A DNA stretch of 64,000 bases from positions 62,001 through 126,000 of the forward strand of contig NZ_JAOQJP010000009.1 in assembly GCF_025567305.1 (NCBI RefSeq), in the 5' to 3' direction. Origin of the DNA: Lentihominibacter butyricus. Its GTDB lineage: Bacteria > Bacillota > Clostridia > Peptostreptococcales > Anaerovoracaceae. A program made the translations under genes and the position numbers. The first letter of the stretch is position 1; the number at the start of each line of letters is the position of its first letter. The notes beneath the pieces are model-generated. The model had not been told where the DNA came from. It saw nothing but the letters and a program-made list of their open reading frames with translations, and did not search any database. Shown in pieces: positions 29,299 through 38,163 of this stretch.

Positions 29299-30681
29299 AT
29301 GGGAAAACTAAGATTTCTGGCTGCGTTATGGGCGGCCAAGCTTTCGATCGTGGCATTGAAGATCACGAGGCATAACGGTACTAATTTCCCGGGTGTGCTG
29401 GCGCTCAGGATATGCCCGGATTTTATGAAATATATAGGAAAGCCTGAAAAGGTGATAGCGGTGACCGGGACGAACGGCAAGACGACTGTCAGCAATATGA
29501 TCGTCGATGCCTTCGCTCAGGAGGGGATATCAGCAGTAAACAACAGGATGGGCTCGAATATCAACAGCGGCATAGCTACAAGCCTCATACAGAACTGCGG
29601 ACTGTCGGGAAAATGTAAAAAGTCTCTCGGGCTGTTCGAGATCGACGAGCGCTCAGCGAGAAGGATATTCCCGTATATGGAGCCGGAATACATGATCGTG
29701 ACGAATCTGTCCAGAGACTCGATAATGAGAAACGGACATCCGGAATATATCTCGGATATACTGACGAAATACATGCCGAAGAAGACGAAGCTGATACTGA
29801 ATGCGGACGATCTGCTCTGTTCAGGTGTTGCGCCTGACAATTACAGAGCGTATTTCGGAATCGAAAAAATGCCGGGCGATATAACAGAGTGCATAAATCT
29901 GATAAACGATATACAGATCTGCCCTGAATGTCACCACAAGCTCAAGTACGAATATCTCAGATACAGCCATATCGGCAAGGCATACTGTCCTGAGTGCGGC
30001 TTTACAGCTCCTGAATACGACTATGCGGGGTGCAATGTAGATCTGGAAAAGATGACGCTCGACATCAGAGACAGGAACGGCAAGGCGACGTACAGGCTGC
30101 TCAACGACAGCGCATACAACATATACAACGTCGTGTCGATGGTCGCGCTTTTCCTTGAAATGGGCTATTCTCGCGAAAAGGTGCAGTCTTTCCTCGAAAA
30201 CATGAGTATAGTGGGAAGCCGTTATGATGAAGTAAAGGTCGGCGAATACACGATATGCAGGATGCTCGCGAAAGAGAAAAACGCATTCGCAAGCTCGAGA
30301 GTATTCGACTACATTTCGCATACGAAAGGAAAGAAAGAGATCATACTGATGAACTGCTGCCAGGGAGACGCGATACACTGGTCGGAAAACACCTGCTGGA
30401 TGTACGACTGCGATTTTGAATTCCTGAACGATGAGAATATCGAAAACATCATCATCTGCGGGCCGAGAGTGAAGGACTACAGGCTGAGACTGCTCCTCGC
30501 AGGCGTTCCGGAGGAAAAGATCTCGTACACGGATGATGAGCTCGATACTCCGGACAAGCTGAAGCTGAACGGAGAGAGCTATATATATGTTCTTTACGGA
30601 ACGGATTCGATCGCGCTGGGATCGAAGGTGGCAGCTAAAGTGAAGAAGACCATAGAGGAAAAAGGAGGAAAAAACAGATGA
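29299..30681 (+). CDS. MurT-like Mur ligase, copy 2
   Basis: A 460-residue paralogue of the protein at 25789, with the same length and layout: hydrophobic N-terminus, P-loop TGTNGKTT at 56-63, zinc ribbon CPECHHKLKYEYLRYSHIG and CPEC, C-terminal DUF1727 domain. The region around the expected MurT catalytic aspartate is again altered (QGDAIHWSENTCWMYDCDFE). The start at 29299 follows AAAGGA. An in-frame ATG at 29284 is the ATG of the third upstream repeat. It overlaps its GatD-like partner by 4 bases. Substrate unknown. Confidence 0.82.
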   Translation: MGKLRFLAALWAAKLSIVALKITRHNGTNFPGVLALRICPDFMKYIGKPEKVIAVTGTNGKTTVSNMIVDAFAQEGISAVNNRMGSNINSGIATSLIQNCGLSGKCKKSLGLFEIDERSARRIFPYMEPEYMIVTNLSRDSIMRNGHPEYISDILTKYMPKKTKLILNADDLLCSGVAPDNYRAYFGIEKMPGDITECINLINDIQICPECHHKLKYEYLRYSHIGKAYCPECGFTAPEYDYAGCNVDLEKMTLDIRDRNGKATYRLLNDSAYNIYNVVSMVALFLEMGYSREKVQSFLENMSIVGSRYDEVKVGEYTICRMLAKEKNAFASSRVFDYISHTKGKKEIILMNCCQGDAIHWSENTCWMYDCDFEFLNDENIENIIICGPRVKDYRLRLLLAGVPEEKISYTDDELDTPDKLKLNGESYIYVLYGTDSIALGSKVAAKVKKTIEEKGGKNR

Positions 30682-31424
30682 AAATAGAAGTCCTTTTCCC
30701 GGAAATATGCAATCTGTACGGTGAACTTGAGAATATAGGATATCTTAAAAAATCGATGCCGGATATCGAGGTCGTGGAGACGGCCATCACGGACGAACCG
30801 CTGTTTGTGACAGAGGAGCCGGATCTCATATACATGGGCACGATGACGGAAAGCGCACAGCTTCTCGTGATAGACAAGCTGTCAGCTTATATAGAGCGTA
30901 TCGAAGAGCTCATAGGCCGCGGCGTGAATTTCCTGATCACCGGGAACGCGCTGGAGGTCTTTGGAAAGAGGATCGAGGATGTCGACGGCACAGTCGTTGA
31001 ATGTATGGGTTTCTTTGACTTCGTGACTAAGAGAGATATGATGAACAGATACAATTCGCTGTATCTCGGAGAGTTCAAGGGGCAGACCGGTGATGTGGCT
31101 GCGATGATGAAGATAGTCGGCTACAAGAGCCAGTTCACTCATTCGTACTGGGAAGAAGGTAAGGTCAAGGCTGATCCGCTTTTCATCACGGACAGAGGTC
31201 CGGGACTGAATCCTGATATAAGCGGAGAAGGTATACATGCCAATAATTTTATGGCTACGTACGTCATAGGACCGCTGCTGGTGCTCAACCCGCCTTTTGC
31301 AAAATATGTGCTGAGGCAGTGCGGGGCAGCTGATCCGGAGCTGGCTTTTGAGGAAGCTGCAATGGATGCCTATGAGGCGAGAGTGGCCGAGTATTCAGAC
31401 CCGGGAACAGGATTTTATTACTGA
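30678..31424 (+). CDS. GatD-like amidotransferase homologue lacking catalytic residues, copy 2
   Basis: A 248-residue paralogue of the protein at 27168. The opening is VLFPEICNLYGE. The elbow reads ITGNALEVFG, with G89 where GatD has Cys. The late motif reads ATYVIGP, with I198 where GatD has His. Two copies have thus lost the same two residues, so the loss is ancestral rather than a sequencing or assembly error. It is coupled with the MurT-like copy 2. A GC-rich hairpin (GGCCGCA at 31464, TGCGGCC at 31492) lies between it and pyk without a U-tract, so some read-through into pyk is possible. Confidence 0.8.
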   Translation: MKIEVLFPEICNLYGELENIGYLKKSMPDIEVVETAITDEPLFVTEEPDLIYMGTMTESAQLLVIDKLSAYIERIEELIGRGVNFLITGNALEVFGKRIEDVDGTVVECMGFFDFVTKRDMMNRYNSLYLGEFKGQTGDVAAMMKIVGYKSQFTHSYWEEGKVKADPLFITDRGPGLNPDISGEGIHANNFMATYVIGPLLVLNPPFAKYVLRQCGAADPELAFEEAAMDAYEARVAEYSDPGTGFYY

Positions 31425-31534
31425 TCCTGATGAGTCGGGACTGTTTAAGATAATGGAAACAGCGGCCGCATGTCAGCATATAGAGCGACAGTGCGGCCTC
31501 AGATATATACAGGCAGAAAAGGAAGGTGGATTTT

Positions 31535-32959
31535 ATGCTTAAAAAGACTAAGATCGTATGTACTCTGGGACCTGCGAGCAAGGATGAAAAAACAATGAAG
31601 GCAATGCTGGAAGCGGGCATGAATGTGGCGCGGCTGAATTTTTCTCATGGAACGCATGAGGGCCACAGAAAGACCATCGAAACCTTCAGGAAAGTACGAG
31701 ACGAACTCGGAGTGCCTGCTGCGGTACTTCTCGATACAAAGGGACCGGAAATAAGAGTCGGCGATTTTGAAAACGGCAGCGAGATGCTGGAGGCCGGCGA
31801 CACGTTCGTTCTGACGTCAGAAAAATGTATGGGGACCGCACAGCGCGCAGACACCACCTACAAGGCGCTGCCGACACAGGTGGAAGCCGGGACGGTCATA
31901 CTGATCGATGACGGCCGTATCAGAATGGAAGTGACGGACACTACGGATACAGACGTCATCTGCAGAGTGATCTCCGGCGGGAAGATCAGCAACAGAAAAG
32001 GCGTCAATATACCTAATAAATCGCTCGATCTCGAATACATCAGTGAAGCGGACAGAAGCGACATACTGTTCGGTATCGAGATGGACGTGGACTACGTGGC
32101 GGCGTCGTTCGTTCGAAGCGGCGATGACGTACGCGCGCTCAGGAAGCTGCTCAATGACAACGGCGGGGAAAAGATAAAGATCATTTCGAAGATAGAAAAT
32201 ACCGAAGGCATAGCGAACTTTGCAGAGATCCTGGATCTGTCCGATGGGATAATGGTGGCTCGCGGCGACATGGGCGTGGAAGTCGATTTTGAAAAGCTGC
32301 CCGGTATACAGAAGAAATTCATCAAGGAATGCTGCAGGGCAGGCAAGCCTGTAATAACGGCAACGCAGATGCTCGAGTCGATGACGACGAGCACGTCGCC
32401 TACGAGAGCGGAGATAACAGATGTGGCAAATGCGGTGTTCGACGGGACGTCGGCTGTGATGCTTTCGGGGGAAAGCGCTGCGGGGATGTTCCCGGTAGAG
32501 ACTGTGCAGGCCATGGCAAAGATCGTCCACCAGGCGGAGATAGATGCTGAGGAAGTGAACCAGTACAAGTTCCTGGAAGTCGAATCGGATGAAAAGGATA
32601 TCGCGAATGCGATAGGACATGCGGCGTGCACTACGGCAAAAGATATAAAGGCAAAGGCTATAATCGCGGTGACGACATCGGGATATACCGCTGAAATGAT
32701 GTCGAAGTACAAGCCTGTCGAGAAGATAATCGCGGCTACCCCTGTAGAGAAGACTTATCATCAGCAGTCACTGACTCGCGGCGTCTTCCCGGTGCTTACG
32801 GATTTCAGCAGCGACTGGGATGCGCTGATGGTGGATGCTGCACGGGAAGCTGAGAAGTATGGATTCGTGGAAAAAGGCGATACCGTGGTTTTCAGCGCGG
32901 GAATGCCGCTGCAGGTATCAGGCACGACAAATCTTATCATGGTAAAGGTGATCGGATAG
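31535..32959 (+). CDS. pyk: Pyruvate kinase
   Basis: A 474-residue glycolytic enzyme making pyruvate and ATP from PEP. It opens KKTKIVCTLGPASKDEKTM. MNVARLNFSHGTHEGH follows near residue 28, and the signature IISKIENTEGIANFAEIL contains the catalytic Lys. MVARGDMGVEV and ITATQMLESM are also present. It ends at the normal C-domain and lacks the extra PEP-utiliser domain seen in Bacillus. The ATG at 31535 follows GGAAGGTGG; a GTG at 31526 is less likely. Confidence 0.96.
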   Translation: MLKKTKIVCTLGPASKDEKTMKAMLEAGMNVARLNFSHGTHEGHRKTIETFRKVRDELGVPAAVLLDTKGPEIRVGDFENGSEMLEAGDTFVLTSEKCMGTAQRADTTYKALPTQVEAGTVILIDDGRIRMEVTDTTDTDVICRVISGGKISNRKGVNIPNKSLDLEYISEADRSDILFGIEMDVDYVAASFVRSGDDVRALRKLLNDNGGEKIKIISKIENTEGIANFAEILDLSDGIMVARGDMGVEVDFEKLPGIQKKFIKECCRAGKPVITATQMLESMTTSTSPTRAEITDVANAVFDGTSAVMLSGESAAGMFPVETVQAMAKIVHQAEIDAEEVNQYKFLEVESDEKDIANAIGHAACTTAKDIKAKAIIAVTTSGYTAEMMSKYKPVEKIIAATPVEKTYHQQSLTRGVFPVLTDFSSDWDALMVDAAREAEKYGFVEKGDTVVFSAGMPLQVSGTTNLIMVKVIG

Positions 32960-32972
32960 GCAGAAACAAAAT

Positions 32973-33007
32973 AAAGACCCGGTGCGTTGATGCATCAGGT
33001 CTTTTTT
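32973..33007 (+). terminator. Terminator of pyk
   Basis: AAAGACC at 32973-32979, a loop, then GGTCTTTTTT. Confidence 0.8.
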
Positions 33008-33046
33008 GTCATCAGTTATAATTTTATACCCGGAAATACAGGGCAC

Positions 33047-33340
33047 CTAGAGGTCAGCGGCAGCTGCATCTTCAACAGCTTTCTGAGCTAAAACTTTGTC
33101 GTATTCTGCGAATATGGCATCTCTGATCTTGTTCCTTGTTTCTGAAACAAGAGGATGGGCGATATCTCTGAAGTCTCCTTCTCCCATTTTTCTGCTGGGC
33201 ATAGCAATGAACAGACCGTTCTGGCCCTCGATGATCTTGATATCGTGTACAACAAATTCATCGTCAAATGTAATCGAGACTACTGCCTTCATTTTACTTT
33301 CATCGTTGATTTTTCGGATTCTTACGTCAGTAATGTTCAT
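33047..33340 (-). CDS. spoVG: SpoVG family regulator
   Basis: A 97-residue protein. It opens MNITDVRIRKINDESKMKA. The core GLFIAMPSRKMGEGDFRDIA (about residues 43-62) is diagnostic. SpoVG is a nucleic-acid-binding regulator of cell division, virulence and sporulation genes in Firmicutes. AAAGGCGG sets the start. It is downstream of purR, as in Bacillus (purR-yabJ-spoVG), but yabJ is missing. The presence of spoVG does not by itself prove sporulation. Confidence 0.95.
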   Translation of the reverse strand: MNITDVRIRKINDESKMKAVVSITFDDEFVVHDIKIIEGQNGLFIAMPSRKMGEGDFRDIAHPLVSETRNKIRDAIFAEYDKVLAQKAVEDAAAADL

Positions 33341-33430
33341 GTGTAGTTACCGCCTTTCATGCCGTTGTATTATGTTTTGATTTTAACGATAGTATTATAT
33401 AATAGAATAATCATATAAACAAGCATTATT

Positions 33431-34240
33431 TTAAAAAATCTGACAATTAGGAATTACCTCCACAAACTTGTTATTTTCATCTACATCTCCGAGATATACG
33501 ATAGGAAAATAATCACTGACTTTTTTCTTCTCAGGTTTGGTGTTTACGATAGCTACCCCGATCCCCACGACTTCGATATCCACCTCTGACAGTATTTCGA
33601 CGATGCCCTTTATGCTGCCGCCGCCGCGCATGAAGTCATCGATGATGAGCGCCTTGGAACCGGGGGCTGCAGCTCTTTTGGAAATAGACATTTTCTGAAG
33701 TCTTTCCGACGAGCCGGGAAAATAATTGATGCTGACCGTAGCACCTTCCGATATCTTCGTTTCTCTTCTGACAACTACGACGGGCAGGTTGAGAAGCTGT
33801 GCGGTCATGAATGCCACAGGGATGCCTTTCGTTTCTATCGTAGCAACATAGTTCGCTCCGGACTCTCTGAATTTTTTTGCAAAGATGCGCGCCATGTCTT
33901 TTACGATAGCAGGATCGTACATTATGTCTGAAGTATACAGGAAACCTCCGCCGAGGATGCGGCCGTCTTCCCTGAGCAGATCACAGAGATGCTGCTGCAC
34001 TTCCGCAGCCCGTTCCGGCGAAATGTCCGGCACGTATTTGACTCCGCCTGCGGCGCCGGGTATCGTTTCGATATATCCGTAACCGGTAGCTTCGACAGCT
34101 TCCTTTGCAGCGCTGATATCCTCGCTGATGCTTGATTTTGCTGCAGAGAACCTGTCGCAGAAATATTTAAGATTAAAGACGCGCTCCGGTGATTCGGTCA
34201 GTATCTGGCAGATAGCTCCGACTCTGTGACTCCTTTTCAT
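33431..34240 (-). CDS. purR: Purine operon repressor PurR
   Basis: A 269-residue protein. The winged helix spans residues ~1-75 (FNLKYFCDRFSAAKSSISED). A phosphoribosyltransferase-like domain carries the PRPP motif ALIIDDFMRGGGSIKG (about 200-215). Bacillus-type PurR represses purine synthesis genes and is relieved by PRPP. GGAGG before 34240 fixes the start. An upstream in-frame ATG at 34267 lies above that ribosome site. It shares a divergent intergenic region with murC. Confidence 0.94.
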   Translation of the reverse strand: MKRSHRVGAICQILTESPERVFNLKYFCDRFSAAKSSISEDISAAKEAVEATGYGYIETIPGAAGGVKYVPDISPERAAEVQQHLCDLLREDGRILGGGFLYTSDIMYDPAIVKDMARIFAKKFRESGANYVATIETKGIPVAFMTAQLLNLPVVVVRRETKISEGATVSINYFPGSSERLQKMSISKRAAAPGSKALIIDDFMRGGGSIKGIVEILSEVDIEVVGIGVAIVNTKPEKKKVSDYFPIVYLGDVDENNKFVEVIPNCQIF

Positions 34241-34291
34241 ATACACCTCCAGAATGTGAACACACAAATAAAACGAACTATTATTGAAAAT

Positions 34292-34320
34292 ATAATAATA
34301 TCATTCGCATTTGTTGTCAA
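34292..34320 (-). promoter_or_regulatory. Promoter of purR
   Basis: On the minus strand, TTGACA (34320-34315), a 17-base spacer and TATTAT (34297-34292), about 52 bases before the purR start. On the plus strand a -10-like TATAAT at 34366-34371 could serve murC. Confidence 0.7.
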
Positions 34321-34401
34321 ATGTGTTTTTTTGCAAATAAGGCGCATTTTTAAAGCCAAATATGATATAATCGTTTTATCTATAACTGAGGAGGCGCAGG
34401 A

Positions 34402-35790
34402 ATGATTAATTTGCCTGATTATAAGAAGATCCACTGCATCGGGATCGGTGGTATCGGACTATCTGCGATAGCGGAGATACTCCTGTCAAGAGGATATGAG
34501 GTTTCCGGATCAGATATGAGAGAAAGTGAAATGACAGAAAGGCTCATCGAACAGGGAGCCAGAATATATTTAGGCCATAGAGCGAAAAATGTAGACGATG
34601 TGGATCTCGTGATCTACTCTTCGGCGATAGGGAGGGACAATCCTGAACTTGCCAGAGCCGATGAACGCGGGATACCCGCGATAACGAGAGCACAGGCACT
34701 CGGAGTGCTGATGGACGAGTACAGGAACAGCATAGCTGTTTCGGGAACACACGGCAAGACTACAACGACTTCTATGGTTTCTTTGATTTTAAAGGAAGCA
34801 CAGAAAGAGCCTACTATCCTGGTCGGTGGAAATCTCGCAGAGATAGACGGCAATGTTTATATAGGAGAGAACGAGTATTTCGTTACGGAAGCATGCGAGT
34901 ACATGGACAGCTTCCTTAACCTCAAGCCGAAGATCGAGATAATCCTGAACATAGATTCAGACCATCTCGACTATTTCAAGGATGTCGAGCATATAGCAAG
35001 CTCTTTTGACAAGTTCGCGAAACTCGTGCCTTCGGACGGAGCGGTCATCGCATATGACGCAAACCCGTTTGTAAAGAGCGTGATCGAAGGACTTCCGAAT
35101 GCCGTAACGTTCGGACTCGGCGAAAGCTGCGACTATTTTGCATCTGACATAGACTTTGACAATGAAGGCATGCCGAGATTCACAGTCAACCATGGAGGGA
35201 AGGAGCTGTGCCGCATAGCGCTGTCGGTACCGGGAGAACACAATGTGCTGAATGCGCTGTCTGCTTTTGCATGCGGGCATATCCTGGGTGTCGATGTTGA
35301 CAGCATGGTCAGGACTCTCGAAAACTTCAACGGTATACAGAGACGTTTCGATGTTCTCGGCAAGACCGCGAACAATATAAAGATCATAGACGACTATGCT
35401 CATCATCCGACGGAGATAAAGGCTACGCTGTCAGCGGTGAAGAAGATGAAGCACAATCATATGTGGTGTCTGTTCCAGCCGCACACATATACGAGAACGA
35501 TGGCGCTGCTGGATGACTTTGCGACTTCATTCACAGATGCGGACAAGGTCGTGCTCGCAGAGATATATGCGGCAAGAGAGAAGAACATATACAAGATAAG
35601 CTCGAAGAGCCTGATGAACAGGATAAAGGAAGAGGATCCGGCGAAGGACGTTTATTTCTTCAGCGACTTTGAGGAAATCGCGAACTTCGTATACAACAAT
35701 GCGGAACCGGGAGATCTGGTCATAACGATGGGTGCCGGAGACATATATAAAGTCGGAGAGATGATCCTCGAAAAAGACAAGAGGTTTTAA
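34402..35790 (+). CDS. murC: UDP-N-acetylmuramate-L-alanine ligase
   Basis: A 462-residue Mur ligase. The nucleotide-sugar-binding start is CIGIGGIGLSAIAEILL (residues ~12-28). The ATP loop is AVSGTHGKTTTTSM (about 113-126), and DDYAHHPTEIKATL is the MurC signature (about 330-343). It adds L-Ala to UDP-MurNAc in the cytoplasm, the first peptide step of peptidoglycan synthesis. It has an AGGAGG site. The glmU-like gene follows 12 bases later. Confidence 0.96.
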   Translation: MINLPDYKKIHCIGIGGIGLSAIAEILLSRGYEVSGSDMRESEMTERLIEQGARIYLGHRAKNVDDVDLVIYSSAIGRDNPELARADERGIPAITRAQALGVLMDEYRNSIAVSGTHGKTTTTSMVSLILKEAQKEPTILVGGNLAEIDGNVYIGENEYFVTEACEYMDSFLNLKPKIEIILNIDSDHLDYFKDVEHIASSFDKFAKLVPSDGAVIAYDANPFVKSVIEGLPNAVTFGLGESCDYFASDIDFDNEGMPRFTVNHGGKELCRIALSVPGEHNVLNALSAFACGHILGVDVDSMVRTLENFNGIQRRFDVLGKTANNIKIIDDYAHHPTEIKATLSAVKKMKHNHMWCLFQPHTYTRTMALLDDFATSFTDADKVVLAEIYAAREKNIYKISSKSLMNRIKEEDPAKDVYFFSDFEEIANFVYNNAEPGDLVITMGAGDIYKVGEMILEKDKRF

Positions 35791-35802
35791 GGAGAGAGCT
35801 TT

Positions 35803-36495
35803 ATGGATATAAAAGAATACGAAAAACTTGAGAGACAGCGTATAAGCAGAAATCTGGACTATCTGGAAGCCGGCGTCAGGTTCATAGATATCAGGACCGC
35901 ATATATAGAAGAAGGCGTGACGATAGGGGCCGGGACTGTGATATATCCCTGCGTAGTTATCGAAGGCGATGTGACGATCGGTGAAAACTGCACGATCGGA
36001 CAGAACAGCAGGATAAAGGATTCCGTGATCGGAGACGACACGTCGATCCAGAGCTCTGTGATACTGGAAAGCAAAGTCGGCAGCGGTACTTCAGTGGGAC
36101 CGTTTGCATATCTCAGACCGAACAGTGAAGTCGGAGACGGCTGCAAGGTGGGAGATTTCGTAGAGATAAAGAATTCAAAGCTTGGTGACGGCGCGAAAGC
36201 GGCGCACCTTACATATGTGGGAGATTCCGACGTCGGCGAGCGCGTGAATCTCGGATGCGGAGTCGTGTTCGTGAACTACGACGGAAGCAGAAAATACCGT
36301 TCAGTCGTCGAGGACGGAGCATTCATCGGCTGCAACGTGAACCTGGTTTCACCTGTGCACGTTGGAAAAGACGCATACATAGCGGCAGGCAGCACGATAA
36401 CAGAAGACGTACCGGATGGTGCGCTTTACGTAGCCAGAGCCAAAGGCAGGACGCTGGAAGGCTGGGTAGAGAAAAAAGGCATCTTAAAAAAATAA
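35803..36495 (+). CDS. GlmU C-terminal acetyltransferase half, stand-alone
   Basis: A 230-residue left-handed beta-helix of hexapeptide repeats, aligned to residues ~230-455 of GlmU. The acetyltransferase site is kept: FAYLRPNSEVGDG, DFVEIKNSKLGDG, AAHLTYVGDSDVG (catalytic His), and NYDG. The N-terminal uridylyltransferase (Rossmann) domain is absent, yet the gene has its own AAGGAGAG site and normal start. It probably makes GlcNAc-1-P, with a separate uridylyltransferase encoded elsewhere. Its place before prs is the same as glmU in Bacillus. Confidence 0.85.
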   Translation: MDIKEYEKLERQRISRNLDYLEAGVRFIDIRTAYIEEGVTIGAGTVIYPCVVIEGDVTIGENCTIGQNSRIKDSVIGDDTSIQSSVILESKVGSGTSVGPFAYLRPNSEVGDGCKVGDFVEIKNSKLGDGAKAAHLTYVGDSDVGERVNLGCGVVFVNYDGSRKYRSVVEDGAFIGCNVNLVSPVHVGKDAYIAAGSTITEDVPDGALYVARAKGRTLEGWVEKKGILKK

Positions 36496-36532
36496 ACATC
36501 AGTTGAACAGAAAGTTGAGGTAGGAGAAACAA

Positions 36533-37483
36533 ATGAAAAACAGTGCATTTTCAAACTACAAGGTATTTGCAGGCAACTCTCACTTGGAGCTTGCAGAAGA
36601 GATCACATCGATAATGGGAAAACCTCTTGGAAGAGCTACTGTAAACAAATTCAGTGACGGAGAGATATCTGTTAATCTGTGGGAATCGGTAAGAGGCGTT
36701 GACTGCTATATAGTACAGTCGACATGCGATCCGGTAAACGACAATCTCATGGAGCTTCTTATCATGATAGATGCAATGAAGCGCGCATCTGCAGGAAGGA
36801 TCAATGCAGTTATCCCTTACTACGGATATGCGAGACAGGACAGAAAAGCAAAGGCCAGAGATCCGATCACAGCAAAGCTGGTTGCAAACCTTCTGATGGC
36901 GGCAGGTGCAGACAGAGTGCTGACTATGGATCTGCATGCAGCTCAGATACAGGGTTACTTCGACATCCCTGTGGATCACCTCGTAGGCATGCCTATACTG
37001 ACTAAGCATTTCATGGAAGAAAACATGGACAACGTGGTAGTCGTTTCTCCTGACCACGGAAGCGTTACTAGAGCAAGAAACATGGCTCAGCCGCTCAATG
37101 CTCCTATCGCTATAGTTGACAAGAGAAGACCTGAGCCTAACAAGAGCGAGATAATGAACATCATCGGAGATATCGAAGGCAAGAACTGCATACTCGTCGA
37201 TGATATGATAGATACAGCAGGAACTATAACGAATGCGGCAAATGCGCTCAAGGAAATGGGCGCTGCAAGCGTAAGAGCATGTGCTACACATGCAGTGCTT
37301 TCAGGCCCGGCAATAGAGAGGATAGAAAACTCGGCTATAGAAGAGCTGATCCTCCTCAACACACTGCCGATCCCTGAAGAAAAGAAGATAGAAAAGATGA
37401 AGATGCTTTCTGTTGCACCGCTGTTCGCAGAGGCGATGACAAGAGTATTTACAAACGATTCGATAAGCAAACTCTTCGACTAG
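36533..37483 (+). CDS. prs: Ribose-phosphate pyrophosphokinase
   Basis: A 316-residue PRPP synthetase. It contains FSDGEISVNLWESVRG (about residues 41-56), YYGYARQDRKAKARDPIT as the ATP flexible loop, and the PRPP/ribose loop ILVDDMIDTAGTITNAA (about 222-238). It forms PRPP from ribose 5-phosphate and ATP for nucleotide, His and Trp synthesis. The location after glmU and before pth follows the Bacillus order. PurR, whose ligand is PRPP, is encoded nearby. Confidence 0.97.
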   Translation: MKNSAFSNYKVFAGNSHLELAEEITSIMGKPLGRATVNKFSDGEISVNLWESVRGVDCYIVQSTCDPVNDNLMELLIMIDAMKRASAGRINAVIPYYGYARQDRKAKARDPITAKLVANLLMAAGADRVLTMDLHAAQIQGYFDIPVDHLVGMPILTKHFMEENMDNVVVVSPDHGSVTRARNMAQPLNAPIAIVDKRRPEPNKSEIMNIIGDIEGKNCILVDDMIDTAGTITNAANALKEMGAASVRACATHAVLSGPAIERIENSAIEELILLNTLPIPEEKKIEKMKMLSVAPLFAEAMTRVFTNDSISKLFD

Positions 37484-37529
37484 TTTTATGCCGGAAGATG
37501 CGGCGGACAGATGAAAGGAACGGACGTTA

Positions 37530-38120
37530 ATGTTTGTTATTGCAGGACTGGGGAATCCCGGAAAAAAATATGAAAATACGCGGCACAATATGGGGTTTCT
37601 CGTCGTGGACCGCATAGCTGAGAAATGCGGCATAAGTGTAAACAGGATGAAGCACAGGGCTCTGGTCGGAGAGGGAAGGATCTCCGGCCGGAAGGCCCTT
37701 CTTGTGAAGCCTCAGACCTACATGAACCTCAGCGGCGAATCGGTCAGAGAAGTAGTGGATTATTACGATGTGGATCTTGAAGACGTCATAGTGATATATG
37801 ATGACTTCGATCTCGAGACAGGCTCGATACGCGTGAGGAAAAAAGGCAGCGCCGGAAGTCATAACGGAATGAAATCGGTGATCTCGCATCTCGGATCCGG
37901 AGATTTCCCGAGAGTGAGGATCGGCATCGGCAAGAGCGGCGGGCTCGACTGGAAGGATTTCGTGATAGGCAAGGTCGCAAGTCAGGAAAAGGACGTTATC
38001 GCGGAGGCTGTCGACAAGGCGGCAGACGCGGTGCTCTGCATACTTGAAAAGGGTATAGACAGAGCTATGAATGAATATAATGTAAAAGCAAAGGCGCCGG
38101 CACGCGACAAGGCGGAATAG
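37530..38120 (+). CDS. pth: Peptidyl-tRNA hydrolase
   Basis: A 196-residue enzyme. It has GLGNPGKKYENTRHNMGF (residues ~6-23, catalytic His in TRHN), KPQTYMNLSGESV, DDFDLETGSIRVRKKGSAGSHNGMKS in part, and FPRVRIGIGK. It releases tRNA from stalled peptidyl-tRNAs. AAAGGA precedes the start. It lies between prs and mfd, as in Bacillus (spoVC). Confidence 0.96.
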   Translation: MFVIAGLGNPGKKYENTRHNMGFLVVDRIAEKCGISVNRMKHRALVGEGRISGRKALLVKPQTYMNLSGESVREVVDYYDVDLEDVIVIYDDFDLETGSIRVRKKGSAGSHNGMKSVISHLGSGDFPRVRIGIGKSGGLDWKDFVIGKVASQEKDVIAEAVDKAADAVLCILEKGIDRAMNEYNVKAKAPARDKAE

Positions 38121-38163
38121 GCGATGCGGGCGCCGGTGTGCGTTTATCAGTGTGAGGGATCAA

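Noticed and set aside
25789..31424. Assembly duplication as the cause of the two MurT/GatD-like pairs
   Set aside because: The copies differ throughout at protein level and have different leaders, so they are old paralogues.
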